Below, one piece after another: positions 19,659 to 28,256 of a DNA stretch of 64,000 bases; the stretch's first letter is position 1, and each line of letters starts with the position of its first letter. Location of the stretch: NCBI RefSeq assembly GCF_030271165.1, contig NZ_JASSZH010000009.1:186001-250000 (forward strand). The letters run 5' to 3'. The position numbers were made by a program, and so were the translations under genes. This DNA comes from Psychromicrobium xiongbiense. Its GTDB lineage: Bacteria; Actinomycetota; Actinomycetes; Actinomycetales; Micrococcaceae. The notes beneath the pieces are model-generated. The model saw only the letters and a list, made by a program, of their open reading frames with translations, was not told the DNA's origin and searched no databases.

Positions 19659-20255
19659 TCACTCCTTGCAGGTGCAGATCGCTGTAAAGGTGGTGCGGAG
19701 GCTGGCAGTGAGTTCGGACGGATCCGCCGGGCCACGCGCCGACCAGGTGAAGAGTGTGCCGACATACGCGAAATACAAAGCGCTCGCTGTGGCTGGCGCG
19801 TCACCCTCCGAGGTACATCCGTGCAGGGTCACCGCCGCACGAAACTCCTCGACGAGCTGGGCCGCGAGATCGGCGAACAACAACGACGTGTGAGTCCCGG
19901 ATACGAGGATTGAGGCGTAGGACCGGGCCAGCTCGGGACTCTCCGTGAACAGCGCGACGAATGGTTGCGTCAGACTGGTCAGACGGTCAACGCAGGTGTG
20001 TCCGTCAACCGCTGTTGATGAGACCTTGGTACCGCGGCGCTGGGCGTGCTCCGCCGCAATCATGGTGTCAAAAACCCGGATCAGCAGGGTGTTCTTGTCC
20101 CCAACCGCCATCACGCTACCGGTGCTGACGTTGCTGGCCTCAGCGATGTCCCGCACCGTTGTCTCGGCGAAGCCGCGTTGGTCAAACAGCTGGCCCGCGG
20201 CGGCGATGACCCGCTGCTGGGTCGCGTGTTTGAGTTGCTCGCGGGCCGTAACCAT
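19659..20255 (-). CDS. TetR/AcrR family transcriptional regulator
   Basis: The 198-residue protein has an N-terminal TetR helix-turn-helix. RVIAAAGQLFDQRGFAETT, then VRDIAEASNVSTGSV, matches the consensus, although the usual YYHF-like helix is altered to VMAVGDKNTLL. The C-terminal ligand domain is not recognisable. A run of TGAAC/GTTCA half-sites lies directly upstream and likely serves autoregulation. The DoxX-like gene follows in the same direction. Confidence 0.85.
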   Translation of the reverse strand: MVTAREQLKHATQQRVIAAAGQLFDQRGFAETTVRDIAEASNVSTGSVMAVGDKNTLLIRVFDTMIAAEHAQRRGTKVSSTAVDGHTCVDRLTSLTQPFVALFTESPELARSYASILVSGTHTSLLFADLAAQLVEEFRAAVTLHGCTSEGDAPATASALYFAYVGTLFTWSARGPADPSELTASLRTTFTAICTCKE

Positions 20256-20281
20256 CGCCTTCTCCTCGCCGTGGAAATCGA

Positions 20282-20312
20282 TTCACTGAACGGGTTCACT
20301 GAACATGTTCAG
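20282..20312. promoter_or_regulatory. Candidate TetR operator
   Basis: The segment holds the 14-bp palindrome CTGAACATGTTCAG (20299-20312), an overlapping TGAAC-GGG-TTCA repeat (20287-20298) and two direct copies of TTCACTGAAC. It sits 27-57 bp upstream of the TetR start, the place expected for an autoregulatory operator. Confidence 0.55.
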
Positions 20313-20436
20313 ACTAACACGGGAGGACGGATCGTGCGCCGGAATGATTCGGACCCGGTCTCGCGCACAGCGAGCGCCCGCCCCTCTCATCTCACACCTC
20401 GGCCCGCAGGGCTCAACGGGCAGGGATAATGAACCG

Positions 20437-21102
20437 ATGACCCGCCTTGGCTTTCTGCATACCTCGCCCGTTCACGTCGCCACTTTTGATGCCCTGCTTG
20501 CCACCGCGCATCCTGATTCACCAGCACTGCACCTAATCGATGAGAGCCTGCTCGCAGACGCGCAGACCAGCGGTCCGGAGGCCGTGGCCGGAAGGGTCGC
20601 CGAACAGCTGAAATCCCTCCACCAGCAAGGTGCGGATCTAGTGTGTTGCACCTGCTCCACGATCGGCGATGTCGCCGAGCGGGCTGACCTCAACTTCCCC
20701 GTGATCCGCGTGGACCGACCCATGGCCGTCGCCGCCGTGGCGGTGTCTATCAGTCCGCGCATCGGCGTCGTCGCAGCCCTGAACTCCACCCTGGAGCCAA
20801 CGCGTGCATTGCTGGCCGAGGTCGCCGCAGAGGCGAAGCGCGATGTCGAGATCAGCCTCGTGACGGCCAGTGGCGCCTGGGCGCAGTTCGAGAGTGGCGA
20901 TCTGAACGGCTACCACGCCAGCATCGAGCATGCGGCACGGACCCTGGCCGACTCGGTGGACGTCATCGTCCTCGCCCAGGCGAGCATGGCTGGTGCCGAA
21001 CGACGACTGACCGACCTCACCATTCCGGTGCTGAGTTCACCGCGCGTGGCGATCGATTTCCTCACCCGATCCCTCCACCAATCCCTCCAGTCGGAGGCGT
21101 GA
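20437..21102 (+). CDS. Aspartate/glutamate racemase family protein
   Basis: The 221-residue protein resembles the Asp/Glu racemase superfamily, starting RLGFLHTSPVHVATFDAL. It contains a first Cys motif (LVCCTCSTIGD, about residues 71-81). The second motif, normally with a catalytic Cys, reads VLAQASMAGA and has no Cys. Classical two-base racemisation is therefore doubtful; an isomerase, lyase or one-base reaction is possible. It is divergent from the TetR gene. Substrate unknown. Confidence 0.72.
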   Translation: MTRLGFLHTSPVHVATFDALLATAHPDSPALHLIDESLLADAQTSGPEAVAGRVAEQLKSLHQQGADLVCCTCSTIGDVAERADLNFPVIRVDRPMAVAAVAVSISPRIGVVAALNSTLEPTRALLAEVAAEAKRDVEISLVTASGAWAQFESGDLNGYHASIEHAARTLADSVDVIVLAQASMAGAERRLTDLTIPVLSSPRVAIDFLTRSLHQSLQSEA

Positions 21103-21119
21103 TTTCGACTGGAGGGATT
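21080..21119 (+). terminator. Hairpin spanning the stop codon of the racemase-like gene
   Basis: Fourteen-base arms (21080-21093 and 21106-21119) pair perfectly around a 12-base loop that contains the TGA stop. No T run follows. It may terminate transcription or stabilise the 3' end. Confidence 0.45.
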
Positions 21120-21167
21120 GAGAGGCCGCGCTGGCAACAAGTCTGATGAGTGCCGGGGAATTCAGGC

Positions 21168-21968
21168 TCAGAGCGGGCCGCAGATATCCAGAAATGGCTG
21201 GATGACCGTCGAGTAGGCGTCGATATCCGCGATGCGCCGGAGGTCATCCAGCTGAGCGCTCCCGATCACCGACCGCTGAGCAATGCTCATCCCCATCGAG
21301 AACAGTGGCTCGGTGTCGATCTGCGGAGAGGTTGAGGCCAGCTCCCCCAGGTGACTCAGACAGGAATGGATCTGCTGCCCGAGTTTCAGCGCCATTGGGG
21401 TAGCAGCCGCCACCCGAGCATCGGCAAGCCCCCAGGCTTCACCCTCCGCGCGCACGCGGTCGAGGATCTGTGCCGCCTCCTCAGCGGTGAGCAGGGAGAG
21501 TCGCCAACGCACTGCGGCGTCGGTCGGATCGGCAGCAACACCCTGAAATCTCTTCACGAGATCTGCGAGCGGCGGAACAGGGTACCGGTGACGCAGCTCC
21601 CTGCTCCGGCGGTCACGCTCCACCCAGAGGGCTGCCGTCGCGGGGTCCGGGATCGGGATTCGGTAGCCGTAGGGCGGCTCCACCAAGTAAGGCGTCGTTG
21701 GATCATCCAGATCGATCAATCCCGGCACCGGGGAGCCCGCTACGAGACCCAGGAAACGGGATAGAGGTCTTGCCCTGCTGCGAATCCAGGTGGGCTGCCG
21801 CGGGCCACCGATCATCTCCACCTCGACCTGCCAGCGGGACTGCGCCAGTCTGAGGCCGTCCGAGAGAAACTCAGGTTGCAGCGGGTGAATCAGCACATGT
21901 TCCGGGTGCGCCAGCTCAGGGATGCCCTGGTCGCTGCTGAGTCTCGGCGCCCTGTTCCACAGCCTCAT
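21168..21968 (-). CDS. Hypothetical protein
   Basis: The 266-residue protein has a GGCGGAG site close to its ATG. No membrane segment or known motif is visible. It has a Pro-rich middle (EPPYGYRIPIPDPATAALW) and a helical, charged C-terminal half (LTAEEAAQILDRVRAEGEAWG). It converges on the racemase-like gene and is divergent from the next membrane-protein gene. I cannot assign a family. Confidence 0.65.
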   Translation of the reverse strand: MRLWNRAPRLSSDQGIPELAHPEHVLIHPLQPEFLSDGLRLAQSRWQVEVEMIGGPRQPTWIRSRARPLSRFLGLVAGSPVPGLIDLDDPTTPYLVEPPYGYRIPIPDPATAALWVERDRRSRELRHRYPVPPLADLVKRFQGVAADPTDAAVRWRLSLLTAEEAAQILDRVRAEGEAWGLADARVAAATPMALKLGQQIHSCLSHLGELASTSPQIDTEPLFSMGMSIAQRSVIGSAQLDDLRRIADIDAYSTVIQPFLDICGPL

Positions 21969-22105
21969 TGCTCCGCCCCTTCCTGGTCATATCTGGCAGT
22001 GCAGCGATTATCGCTTTCTCGTCAACACTTTATCCGCGGAGGCATCGGCACGGATCGGTGCCGCCAAATGGAATGAGGAAAACCGTCTATGCGTAAAGTG
22101 GAGCA

Positions 22106-23242
22106 ATGTCTGCCTCTGAACGGTCCCGGCGAGGCACCTCGCCCCGGACATCGAAGAAACCCTATAGCGGCGGCGGTTATTGGACGGTGCAGATCGGTTT
22201 CTCCGCGCTAATCGCCCTGGCGTGCCTCACTGGCGGCATCTACATCTTGGTCGAGGCCTCCCGTCCGGGAACCACCACCTCGGCCAGCATCGGGGACGGC
22301 GCCATGATGCTCGTCATCGGCGTCGCGTTCCTCTTGTTGCTGGTGTGGCTGCTGGTGACCCTGGCCTCATCATCGCACGAGCAGCGCGCTGTCTATGCCT
22401 GGGCGATCATGCAGGACTACGCCAGTCGCCACCCCGGTGTGCGGGTCATGCGACCAACCCTCACGGTGTCCGACGACGTGGCCTCCCTGCAGGTTGCGGA
22501 ACAGGCCCGGTCCGGGTCACTGAGCCTGGAGGATGTGCTCCGGTTGCAGGCGCTGCGGCCCGAGGTTCCTTACCCTGGCAATCTCGCGGCTCTTCGGCAA
22601 AGGAACGCCGAGCAGGAAGCTGCGCTACTTAGTGCCGAAAAGCGCGAGCAACGTCGCCTGTGGTGGACCGCCGACGATAACCAGGCCACGGCGCTGCTGC
22701 ATTCGGTGGGGCTTGACGGTCCGGGGCCGGAACGGGTTGTCCGGCGGATCGGCACGGCGACCGGGTGGGCAGCTGTTGCCTGCTTTCTCCTGTGGGTGGC
22801 AACGCGGCAGGACGTGTTCGGCATCGGGACGATGCTGGCACTCGGCGGCCTTTGGTGCCTCCTTCGCCTGATCAGCGGCATCCTGCGGGACGCCAGGACA
22901 CGCACGGGCAGGTCACTGATCAGTCAATGGAGCGCCGATGCCGGCCGGGTACAGCGAGGGCTCCCGGCTCCGTTCAACAACCTGGTGCGTACTCCGTTGG
23001 GCGGCTGGTGGATGAGGTTGCTGACGCCGGCAACCGTGATCGGGCTCTTCTTCCTGATCGGCGCAGCTGCGAATATCGGCGCGGCGGACTCCTCGGACCA
23101 GCGGGACTTCTTCATCGGGTTCGCCGCGATGGCCGCCGTGCTTCTGTTTGCCGCCATCGCACTGCGGTTCGTCGCTTCCCGCAGGAGCGCCCGGGCGCAT
23201 GAGCTGCTCGTTAAGTACCAAGGGCCGCGGGCTGGGTCATAG
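22106..23242 (+). CDS. Predicted multi-pass membrane protein
   Basis: The 378-residue protein has about six hydrophobic helices: roughly 28-50, 64-86, 213-232, 236-256, 300-322 and 334-355. A soluble loop lies at 90-210 (MQDYASRHPGVRVMRPTL and a Glu/Arg-rich helix). A GGAG site precedes the ATG. I recognise no family. Its last about 30 codons are duplicated 5.1 kb downstream at 28257-28346. That suggests its 3' end was the insertion target of the segment that follows. Confidence 0.75.
   Translation: MSASERSRRGTSPRTSKKPYSGGGYWTVQIGFSALIALACLTGGIYILVEASRPGTTTSASIGDGAMMLVIGVAFLLLLVWLLVTLASSSHEQRAVYAWAIMQDYASRHPGVRVMRPTLTVSDDVASLQVAEQARSGSLSLEDVLRLQALRPEVPYPGNLAALRQRNAEQEAALLSAEKREQRRLWWTADDNQATALLHSVGLDGPGPERVVRRIGTATGWAAVACFLLWVATRQDVFGIGTMLALGGLWCLLRLISGILRDARTRTGRSLISQWSADAGRVQRGLPAPFNNLVRTPLGGWWMRLLTPATVIGLFFLIGAAANIGAADSSDQRDFFIGFAAMAAVLLFAAIALRFVASRRSARAHELLVKYQGPRAGS
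23155..23242 (+). repeat. 3' end of the membrane-protein gene, left copy of the flanking direct repeat
   Basis: From about 23157 the sequence matches 28258 onward: 28 identical bases at the start, then four substitutions across about 66 bp, before the two copies diverge near the stop codon. This copy is part of the intact gene. It is interpreted as an attL- or attR-like site. Confidence 0.7.
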
Positions 23243-23775
23243 CGAGGCAGCGTTACCGACCTGGCGAGCACGAACGCTCGGCGCACCAAGCCAGACTCGG
23301 CCAAGGGGCGCAAACTCGCGCAGGCGCTCGAGGTATAGGCCACGAGCCCCTTGCATTGATCGACAGGACAGGTCTACGGCGACTATGGAGAGCACGCAGC
23401 GGGAGGCGCGCGAACCTCGGGTCTGCTTTCCTGGTGTCATGACCGGAGCCCACGTCTCCGCCGTAACCCGACGGCTCTCACCTCGTGTTTCGTCACCAGC
23501 ACGCGAGTGGGCACGTCACCTGCGGGCGGAAGCTTACCGAGATCGCAACCTTGCGGAACGTCAGAATGTAGGCGATCTCCTGCCGATCAGATATTAACTC
23601 GTTCCTGGCTTCGGCACCGCGTAATCTCAGCAACCGGACGTCGCGCATGCCTTTACGGCCTACGGGCGACACCGAGGTAGCCTCCGCTGACGTGGGGAGA
23701 ATGAGCCTCCATTTCTGAGGGCCGCATATGGGTCAAGACAAGCAACAGTGCCTGATGTCGATAGGGCGCATCTAT
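23243..23775. other. 533-bp stretch without a supportable gene
   Basis: Both strands hold only short open frames with no recognisable product, no tRNA and no clear terminator. It forms the left margin of the cargo segment and probably contains decayed sequence. Confidence 0.6.
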
Positions 23776-25236
23776 CTAATGGGCGAAGTACTCGATGATC
23801 TCCTCTTCGGAATCCAGGATCTCGTTGGGCGCCACGCCAAGTTCGTTTGCCAGCTCGGTCGAGCTGGCAAACGCCACTTGAACGTCCGGAGAGAATGCTA
23901 GCTCGAGCAGTCCGAGGTAGCCAGCCATCGCTTCGTCGAGTTGGTCGATGAGCTCTTGATACTCTGCAGAGAGTTCTGCGTCGAGTTCTCGCTGCTCGCG
24001 GAGATACTGCTCGAGCAGCGCGGCTTCGCGTTTCGAAAGCGATGAAGCGGCGGCTCGGTACATCACCATCCCCACGGTGTTGCCAATGACAGCCCCGAGC
24101 ACCGGGATCGGAATGAACGCCTGCCCGACGAATGAAGAGAGCGCACTGACCGCGACCTCGAGCGCGACCAGCTCGGAGTTCTCGATGAACTCCACCTCAT
24201 CGATCTCGCCGCGTCGGAGCCTGTTGGCTTGCTCAGCAATACCGAAGGCAGCCGTCACGACAGCGCTGGCAGCGGCTGCGGAGGTCACGGTGAAATTCGT
24301 CAATGCGTAGATCGTTACGCCTCGCACCCCGCCCTTAACGACCCCGAACCCGGCGTCCCCCGCGATGTCGATCCAGTCCTCGCCGGTGAAGTCCTTGAGT
24401 TTCTTGCCTTCTCGTCGCTTGGCGACCACGGCGAGGACGAATGTGGTGCCGCCCTCGATGGCCGCGGCCGCCAGAGTGGCCTGAGCTCCCTCGCGAAGTG
24501 TCGGGCGGCTCACCTGGTAGGCGCCGTCCTTAGCGGACTGGCCGGTCGACCGAAGCGAGTCCTTCTCGGCCTCCAGTCTCGCTTCGTAGGCGCCGCGCTG
24601 CACGTCGCGGTACTCGAAGTGGGAGGGTTCAACCGACTCGATGTCCACCGGGCCGGTGTCGAAGAACGCTTGCACTCGTTGCCAATCCGTGAACGACGGG
24701 CCGTCACCACTGCGGGAAAGGTGTTTGCCCGCCTCTTCCAGTGGCATCGCACGCAGCTTCTGGATTATCTCGAAATGATCGCGCGGGATCTGGTAACGCC
24801 CACCGTTCTCGAGGAAGTCTGGGTATCGCTGGAGGTGCTCCAGGACGGCGTCGAGCCCAAAACTGCCCTGAGCAGCGTAGAACTTCTGCTGGATGGCCAC
24901 TCCGTCACGCAGGAGGTCCTCGGCCCGGTTGTTGTTGACCCACTGGTACCCGGTTTCCTCCCCGAGGATCAGTCGGCGCGCATTGCCAACGCCTACTTCC
25001 GCGACCTCGGCAATGAACCCGTGCATCCCCCGTAGGTGCCCCCGGTTCCTGTCGACGATGTCCACCTTGATCGTCCGGAGCGCATCGTCGACAGCGGCGA
25101 GCGCGTCGCGGAGGTTCACGTCCTGGAGGCGCAGCGCGTAGAGCAGACCATCCAACCGGAGTTGATTGAGGTAGTTCACCCACGCGGCGACCGCCTGCTC
25201 CTGATTGCTCTTGATGAGCCGCTCTGCATCACTCAT
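23776..25236 (-). CDS. Unknown protein with Gly/Ala-rich hydrophobic segments
   Basis: The 486-residue protein has a helical soluble N-terminal half (MHGFIAEVAEVG, DGVAIQQKFYA, GGRYQIPRDHFEII). Hydrophobic, small-residue segments follow at about 250-272, 294-333 and 357-398. A charged coiled coil lies at about 400-435 and an acidic end after it (ILDSEEEIIEYFAH). I do not recognise a named family. The ATG at 25236 overlaps the stop of the upstream gene by 8 bp, so the two proteins are probably made together. A 12-bp perfect inverted repeat lies inside the coding region at 23845-23872. Confidence 0.8.
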   Translation of the reverse strand: MSDAERLIKSNQEQAVAAWVNYLNQLRLDGLLYALRLQDVNLRDALAAVDDALRTIKVDIVDRNRGHLRGMHGFIAEVAEVGVGNARRLILGEETGYQWVNNNRAEDLLRDGVAIQQKFYAAQGSFGLDAVLEHLQRYPDFLENGGRYQIPRDHFEIIQKLRAMPLEEAGKHLSRSGDGPSFTDWQRVQAFFDTGPVDIESVEPSHFEYRDVQRGAYEARLEAEKDSLRSTGQSAKDGAYQVSRPTLREGAQATLAAAAIEGGTTFVLAVVAKRREGKKLKDFTGEDWIDIAGDAGFGVVKGGVRGVTIYALTNFTVTSAAAASAVVTAAFGIAEQANRLRRGEIDEVEFIENSELVALEVAVSALSSFVGQAFIPIPVLGAVIGNTVGMVMYRAAASSLSKREAALLEQYLREQRELDAELSAEYQELIDQLDEAMAGYLGLLELAFSPDVQVAFASSTELANELGVAPNEILDSEEEIIEYFAH

Positions 25237-26224
25237 TGTCGCTGCCCTGCTCGACACGCTGCGCGAGCATGGCGGCGCAGGCTTTGGTGTTGTTCACGAG
25301 CGCACCAAGCTGCGACCGCTGGGAATCGGACAACGCGAGGAAATCAGCCCCGTAGAAAGCGAGCGCTTCGCCGTAACTGATTCGGAGCCGCTCGCGCAGC
25401 GACGCAGTGCGCTCGAGGAGATCAGCGATCTCCGCGTCCATCCGGATGATGTACGAGGTGTTCTGCTTCACCGCAGTGGTGGCCTCCTGCTTCGCCTCAC
25501 GGTTCTCGAACTTCTTCTTGGCGAATAGCGCAATCGATACGAGCAGCGTCGCGCCCGCGACGCCCCAACCGATGGGGCCGGCGAGCGCGAGGAGCGCACC
25601 TCCCGCAGCCGTTCCACCTCCCCCGGCAGCGAGCGCACCACCTCCCAGCCACGCCAGAGCGGCGTTGGCCGCCGCGGCGCCGGACAACGTCGAGATCGCC
25701 GTTCCCGTCGACGCCACACCGTAAGTGGTGGCGACCCAGAGCGCCGCCGTCGGTGCCATGCTCGCTACCGCCGCGCCTGCTGCGAACCCGGCCCCCGCGC
25801 CGGCCGCCGAACCGCGAGCAGCGGCGAGATCCCTCCTCGCGAATTCCTCGGCCGCAAGGAAGTCGCCCTTGTGCGTGTCGATGTCATCGAAGTCGGTCTC
25901 GAAGGACTTCGGCGTGTTCGCGATGCTGTTCACGAGCACGGCGATGAGCTCGATCAGGTCCGTCGATCGCTCCCGCTGGCGCAGAAGGGAGAGGCCCTTG
26001 TCATTCATCTCAGTGAACGCGGCATTGTACGCGACAATCGCATCCTCGTAGGGGTCCGACTTCTTCGCCGTCAGCTGCTCAACAGTGTCCGCGGCTGCGT
26101 CCTTGAGCTCTTCGGCGTGCTCCACGACTTGCGACGAAACATTCCGCGCGAACTTGCCCAGCCCGTCGACAGCCTTACCAATACCGTCTTTCGCGTTCTT
26201 CACATCGAATGATGCACCTGCCAT
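25229..26224 (-). CDS. Unknown protein with a long glycine-zipper-like membrane segment
   Basis: The 331-residue protein has an amphipathic helical N-terminus (GIGKAVDGLGKFARNV) and a charged helical region to about residue 135. A striking Gly/Ala-rich hydrophobic region follows at 139-235 (AAGAGAGFAAGAAVASM, WLGGGALAAGGGGTAAGG, LALAGPIGWGVAGA), ending in a basic patch (AKKKFENR). The C-terminal 85 residues are a coiled coil. Such glycine-zipper stretches occur in pore-forming and membrane-inserting proteins; no function is assigned here. The ATG at 26224 is chosen because GGAG lies nearby and the upstream frame is shadow-like. It is coupled to the downstream 486-residue gene. Confidence 0.82.
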   Translation of the reverse strand: MAGASFDVKNAKDGIGKAVDGLGKFARNVSSQVVEHAEELKDAAADTVEQLTAKKSDPYEDAIVAYNAAFTEMNDKGLSLLRQRERSTDLIELIAVLVNSIANTPKSFETDFDDIDTHKGDFLAAEEFARRDLAAARGSAAGAGAGFAAGAAVASMAPTAALWVATTYGVASTGTAISTLSGAAAANAALAWLGGGALAAGGGGTAAGGALLALAGPIGWGVAGATLLVSIALFAKKKFENREAKQEATTAVKQNTSYIIRMDAEIADLLERTASLRERLRISYGEALAFYGADFLALSDSQRSQLGALVNNTKACAAMLAQRVEQGSDNE

Positions 26225-26398
26225 GATCTCCGCATTCCCTCCCCGTTCAACGTCCGGCCAGCATATCCGCAGCCACCGACATTTATGCGGAGGCCAGTTC
26301 CTCTCTCGCGTCAGAACGCATAGGCAGCCATTGCACCGGAATCGCCCAGCAGTTCCAGACAGCTCGCACCAGACCAACACCTGAAAATTCGCCAGGAT

Positions 26399-27211
26399 TC
26401 AGTTGCGGTTTAGCCCGTGCTTCCGAGTATCGAGCGCTTCCTTGAAGTGGCTCTCGGCTGCGTCAATATCCCGAGTGGGAGTCGCAGGGTCGAACACTCG
26501 TAGCAGCGAGAAGCGGAAGTTCGCTGGATCCAGGCCACGCAACTCGACGTTATTGCCATGGCCATTGGTCGCGTAGGCGCTCCACCGTTGCCGAATATTC
26601 TCCCCTCCATCGGCTTTACCGACGTACTGTCGCCCATCGCTCGTATCGGTGATGAGGTACACGCCCATCACCGAAGCGAGCGCGGTTCGCCACGAGGCAT
26701 AACGAGGCTCTCGCATCACTGCTTGAAGTTTCGCATGGTTGATGACCAGGCGATCGAACCCGGGAAAAGGCACCGGCTTGGCGTCAGCAATCTCCTTGAC
26801 CACATAGTTCGCCGCCGTCCTTCCGTTCACCTTCCAGCTGCGGGGTGCCGTCCACCCAATGACGAGACGATCCCGAAGGTCAGCAAGCTGTTCCGAGACG
26901 ACGAGGTCGAACATGCGCAGAATTCCGGCACTTGGGAGCTCACCGCGGTTCTCTACGACGGACCAGAGGCGTGCACGGTCGCCACCTTCTTTGACGAAGA
27001 CAACCCAGACCTTCGGTGGTGAGGCGGGGAAGATACCAGGCCTGACAGACTGCTTGCTGGTGTAGAGCAGGATCTCGTCATTGGTCGAATCGGCGTGAAT
27101 GCCCGGCAGGCCGGTGTCCTCATGCTCACGAACGTAAGCGTGGCGAATGACGAGCACCTCTGCGGGGTCTATACCGGCGCTTTGGAGGATCGGTCGGAGC
27201 GTCAGCATCAT
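26399..27211 (-). CDS. GIY-YIG nuclease family protein with N-terminal extension
   Basis: The 270-residue protein has a C-terminal GIY-YIG domain: GVY at 183-185, YVG at 196-198, Arg-rich IRQRWSAY, and the likely metal-binding Glu253 in AAESHFKEAL before TRKHGLN. The N-terminal 175 residues include VWVVFVKEGGDRARLWSVVEN and form a separate domain I cannot name. GGGAAAG precedes the ATG. It lies 111 bp after another GIY-YIG gene in the same direction and 174 bp before the membrane-protein pair. The target may be nucleic acid, but activity is inferred only from motifs. Confidence 0.85.
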   Translation of the reverse strand: MMLTLRPILQSAGIDPAEVLVIRHAYVREHEDTGLPGIHADSTNDEILLYTSKQSVRPGIFPASPPKVWVVFVKEGGDRARLWSVVENRGELPSAGILRMFDLVVSEQLADLRDRLVIGWTAPRSWKVNGRTAANYVVKEIADAKPVPFPGFDRLVINHAKLQAVMREPRYASWRTALASVMGVYLITDTSDGRQYVGKADGGENIRQRWSAYATNGHGNNVELRGLDPANFRFSLLRVFDPATPTRDIDAAESHFKEALDTRKHGLNRN

Positions 27212-27322
27212 CTATCGGTCTTTCCCTACCCACAGGTGTTCCGCGGTTGACACCTCGAAGCCGCCGGTCGCCTCGCGTTGGTCAACGATCCGCGTGAAGT
27301 CAGCCTCGGGATGCACGACTCA

Positions 27323-28159
27323 TCAACTGCCATCGCTTTCGGGCTCCGAGAGCTGCGTGCGAAGAGCATCGAGCGTCGGTCCCGCCAGCGAACCGACATG
27401 CCATGTGGTCCAGCCATTGGACGACTGCAGGCCGAGCGCCACTGCCGAGGCCTTGCTCGGCGACGCGTACGCGACGCCGGCAATGATGATCTCACCCGAT
27501 GTGCTGACCCGCCCGGTCGCCTCGCGTCCACCTTGTGCGAGATGCACAGACACGCCAGCTCGAAGAAGTCCCGCACTCATGAGGTCTGGAACTGATCCCG
27601 TCTTCAATGCACGAGAGATCCGCTTCGAGGTCAACGGCGCGTCTGAAGACTCGGGTAGGTCCGCTTCCTTGTGCGTGTCGACCCCAGCGAGGCGCAGCGC
27701 CGCGAGCACGCTGCTGAGCAGATCGTCCAACGACAGGAGCATGTGCGGCGGTAGCGTCGTGTCCTGATCACGTTTGCCCTCAACGACGGTTATCCCGGGG
27801 ATCGCCGCGACCTCCGCAGCGACGCGACCTTCCAGGTAGCCGATCTCAGCGGAGTTGAACCCGTGCGATGTGTCGCGCTTAATCGCGACCGCTCGCTTCC
27901 ATGGCAGCTTCTCCTTGTTGCGGTGCTGCAGCAGGCGCTGACGCAGTGCGACTGCCTGACCGACGTAGACCCGTTGACTGCCGTCGTCAGTCAGCAGGAT
28001 GTAGATGCCGGGTACTGCCCACTCGTCGGCGGCGAGCCGCTCCAAATCGCGGCGATTCACCAACGCAACGCGGAGCGCGTGCACAACGAAGTCGGCAACG
28101 ACCGGGGCGGTCGCCGAGGCCGGAATCTGGACGTTGACAGGAATGACCTGAGTGCTCAT
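27323..28159 (-). CDS. GIY-YIG nuclease family protein with RAMA/DUF4357-like C-terminal domain
   Basis: In the 278-residue protein the GIY-YIG domain shows GIY at 51-53, YVG at 65-67, a basic helix (RQRLLQHR), and the catalytic-type Glu110 in IGYLEGR. The C-terminal region (about 195-275) has DLMSAGLLRAGVSV, SPSKASAVALGLQSSNGW and a final LDALRTQL. That matches the pattern shared by RAMA and DUF4357 domains, which are linked to restriction and modification proteins and may read modified DNA. A Met four codons upstream (28171) is an alternative start. It is first in a run of four co-oriented genes. Confidence 0.85.
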   Translation of the reverse strand: MSTQVIPVNVQIPASATAPVVADFVVHALRVALVNRRDLERLAADEWAVPGIYILLTDDGSQRVYVGQAVALRQRLLQHRNKEKLPWKRAVAIKRDTSHGFNSAEIGYLEGRVAAEVAAIPGITVVEGKRDQDTTLPPHMLLSLDDLLSSVLAALRLAGVDTHKEADLPESSDAPLTSKRISRALKTGSVPDLMSAGLLRAGVSVHLAQGGREATGRVSTSGEIIIAGVAYASPSKASAVALGLQSSNGWTTWHVGSLAGPTLDALRTQLSEPESDGS

Positions 28160-28256
28160 ACCGACTAGCATTCCAGATACACGTCATCGACGTTCAGCTG
28201 ACATTTCGAGTGATCGCTCATCTGCGAACTGTCGCATGAGTCCCGCGCTCAGGTCC

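Larger units (their letters stand above)
23243..28256. mobile_element. Cargo segment between duplicated gene ends (possible decayed integrative element)
   Basis: About 5 kb lies between two copies of the same gene 3' end. It contains four minus-strand genes and two gene-poor margins (23243-23775 and 28160-28256). GC content looks lower than in the flanking core genes. Elements that insert at the 3' end of a protein gene usually bring a replacement end and leave the displaced end at the far side, which fits the left copy being intact and the right copy orphaned. No integrase, transposase or replication gene is visible, so it may be a remnant or may have been mobilised in trans. Confidence 0.5.

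Noticed and set aside
23439..23597. Short plus-strand frame ending near 23597, loosely recalling the end of an IS5-type transposase
   Set aside because: The resemblance is limited to a few residues, with no DDE motif, terminal repeats or ribosome site.
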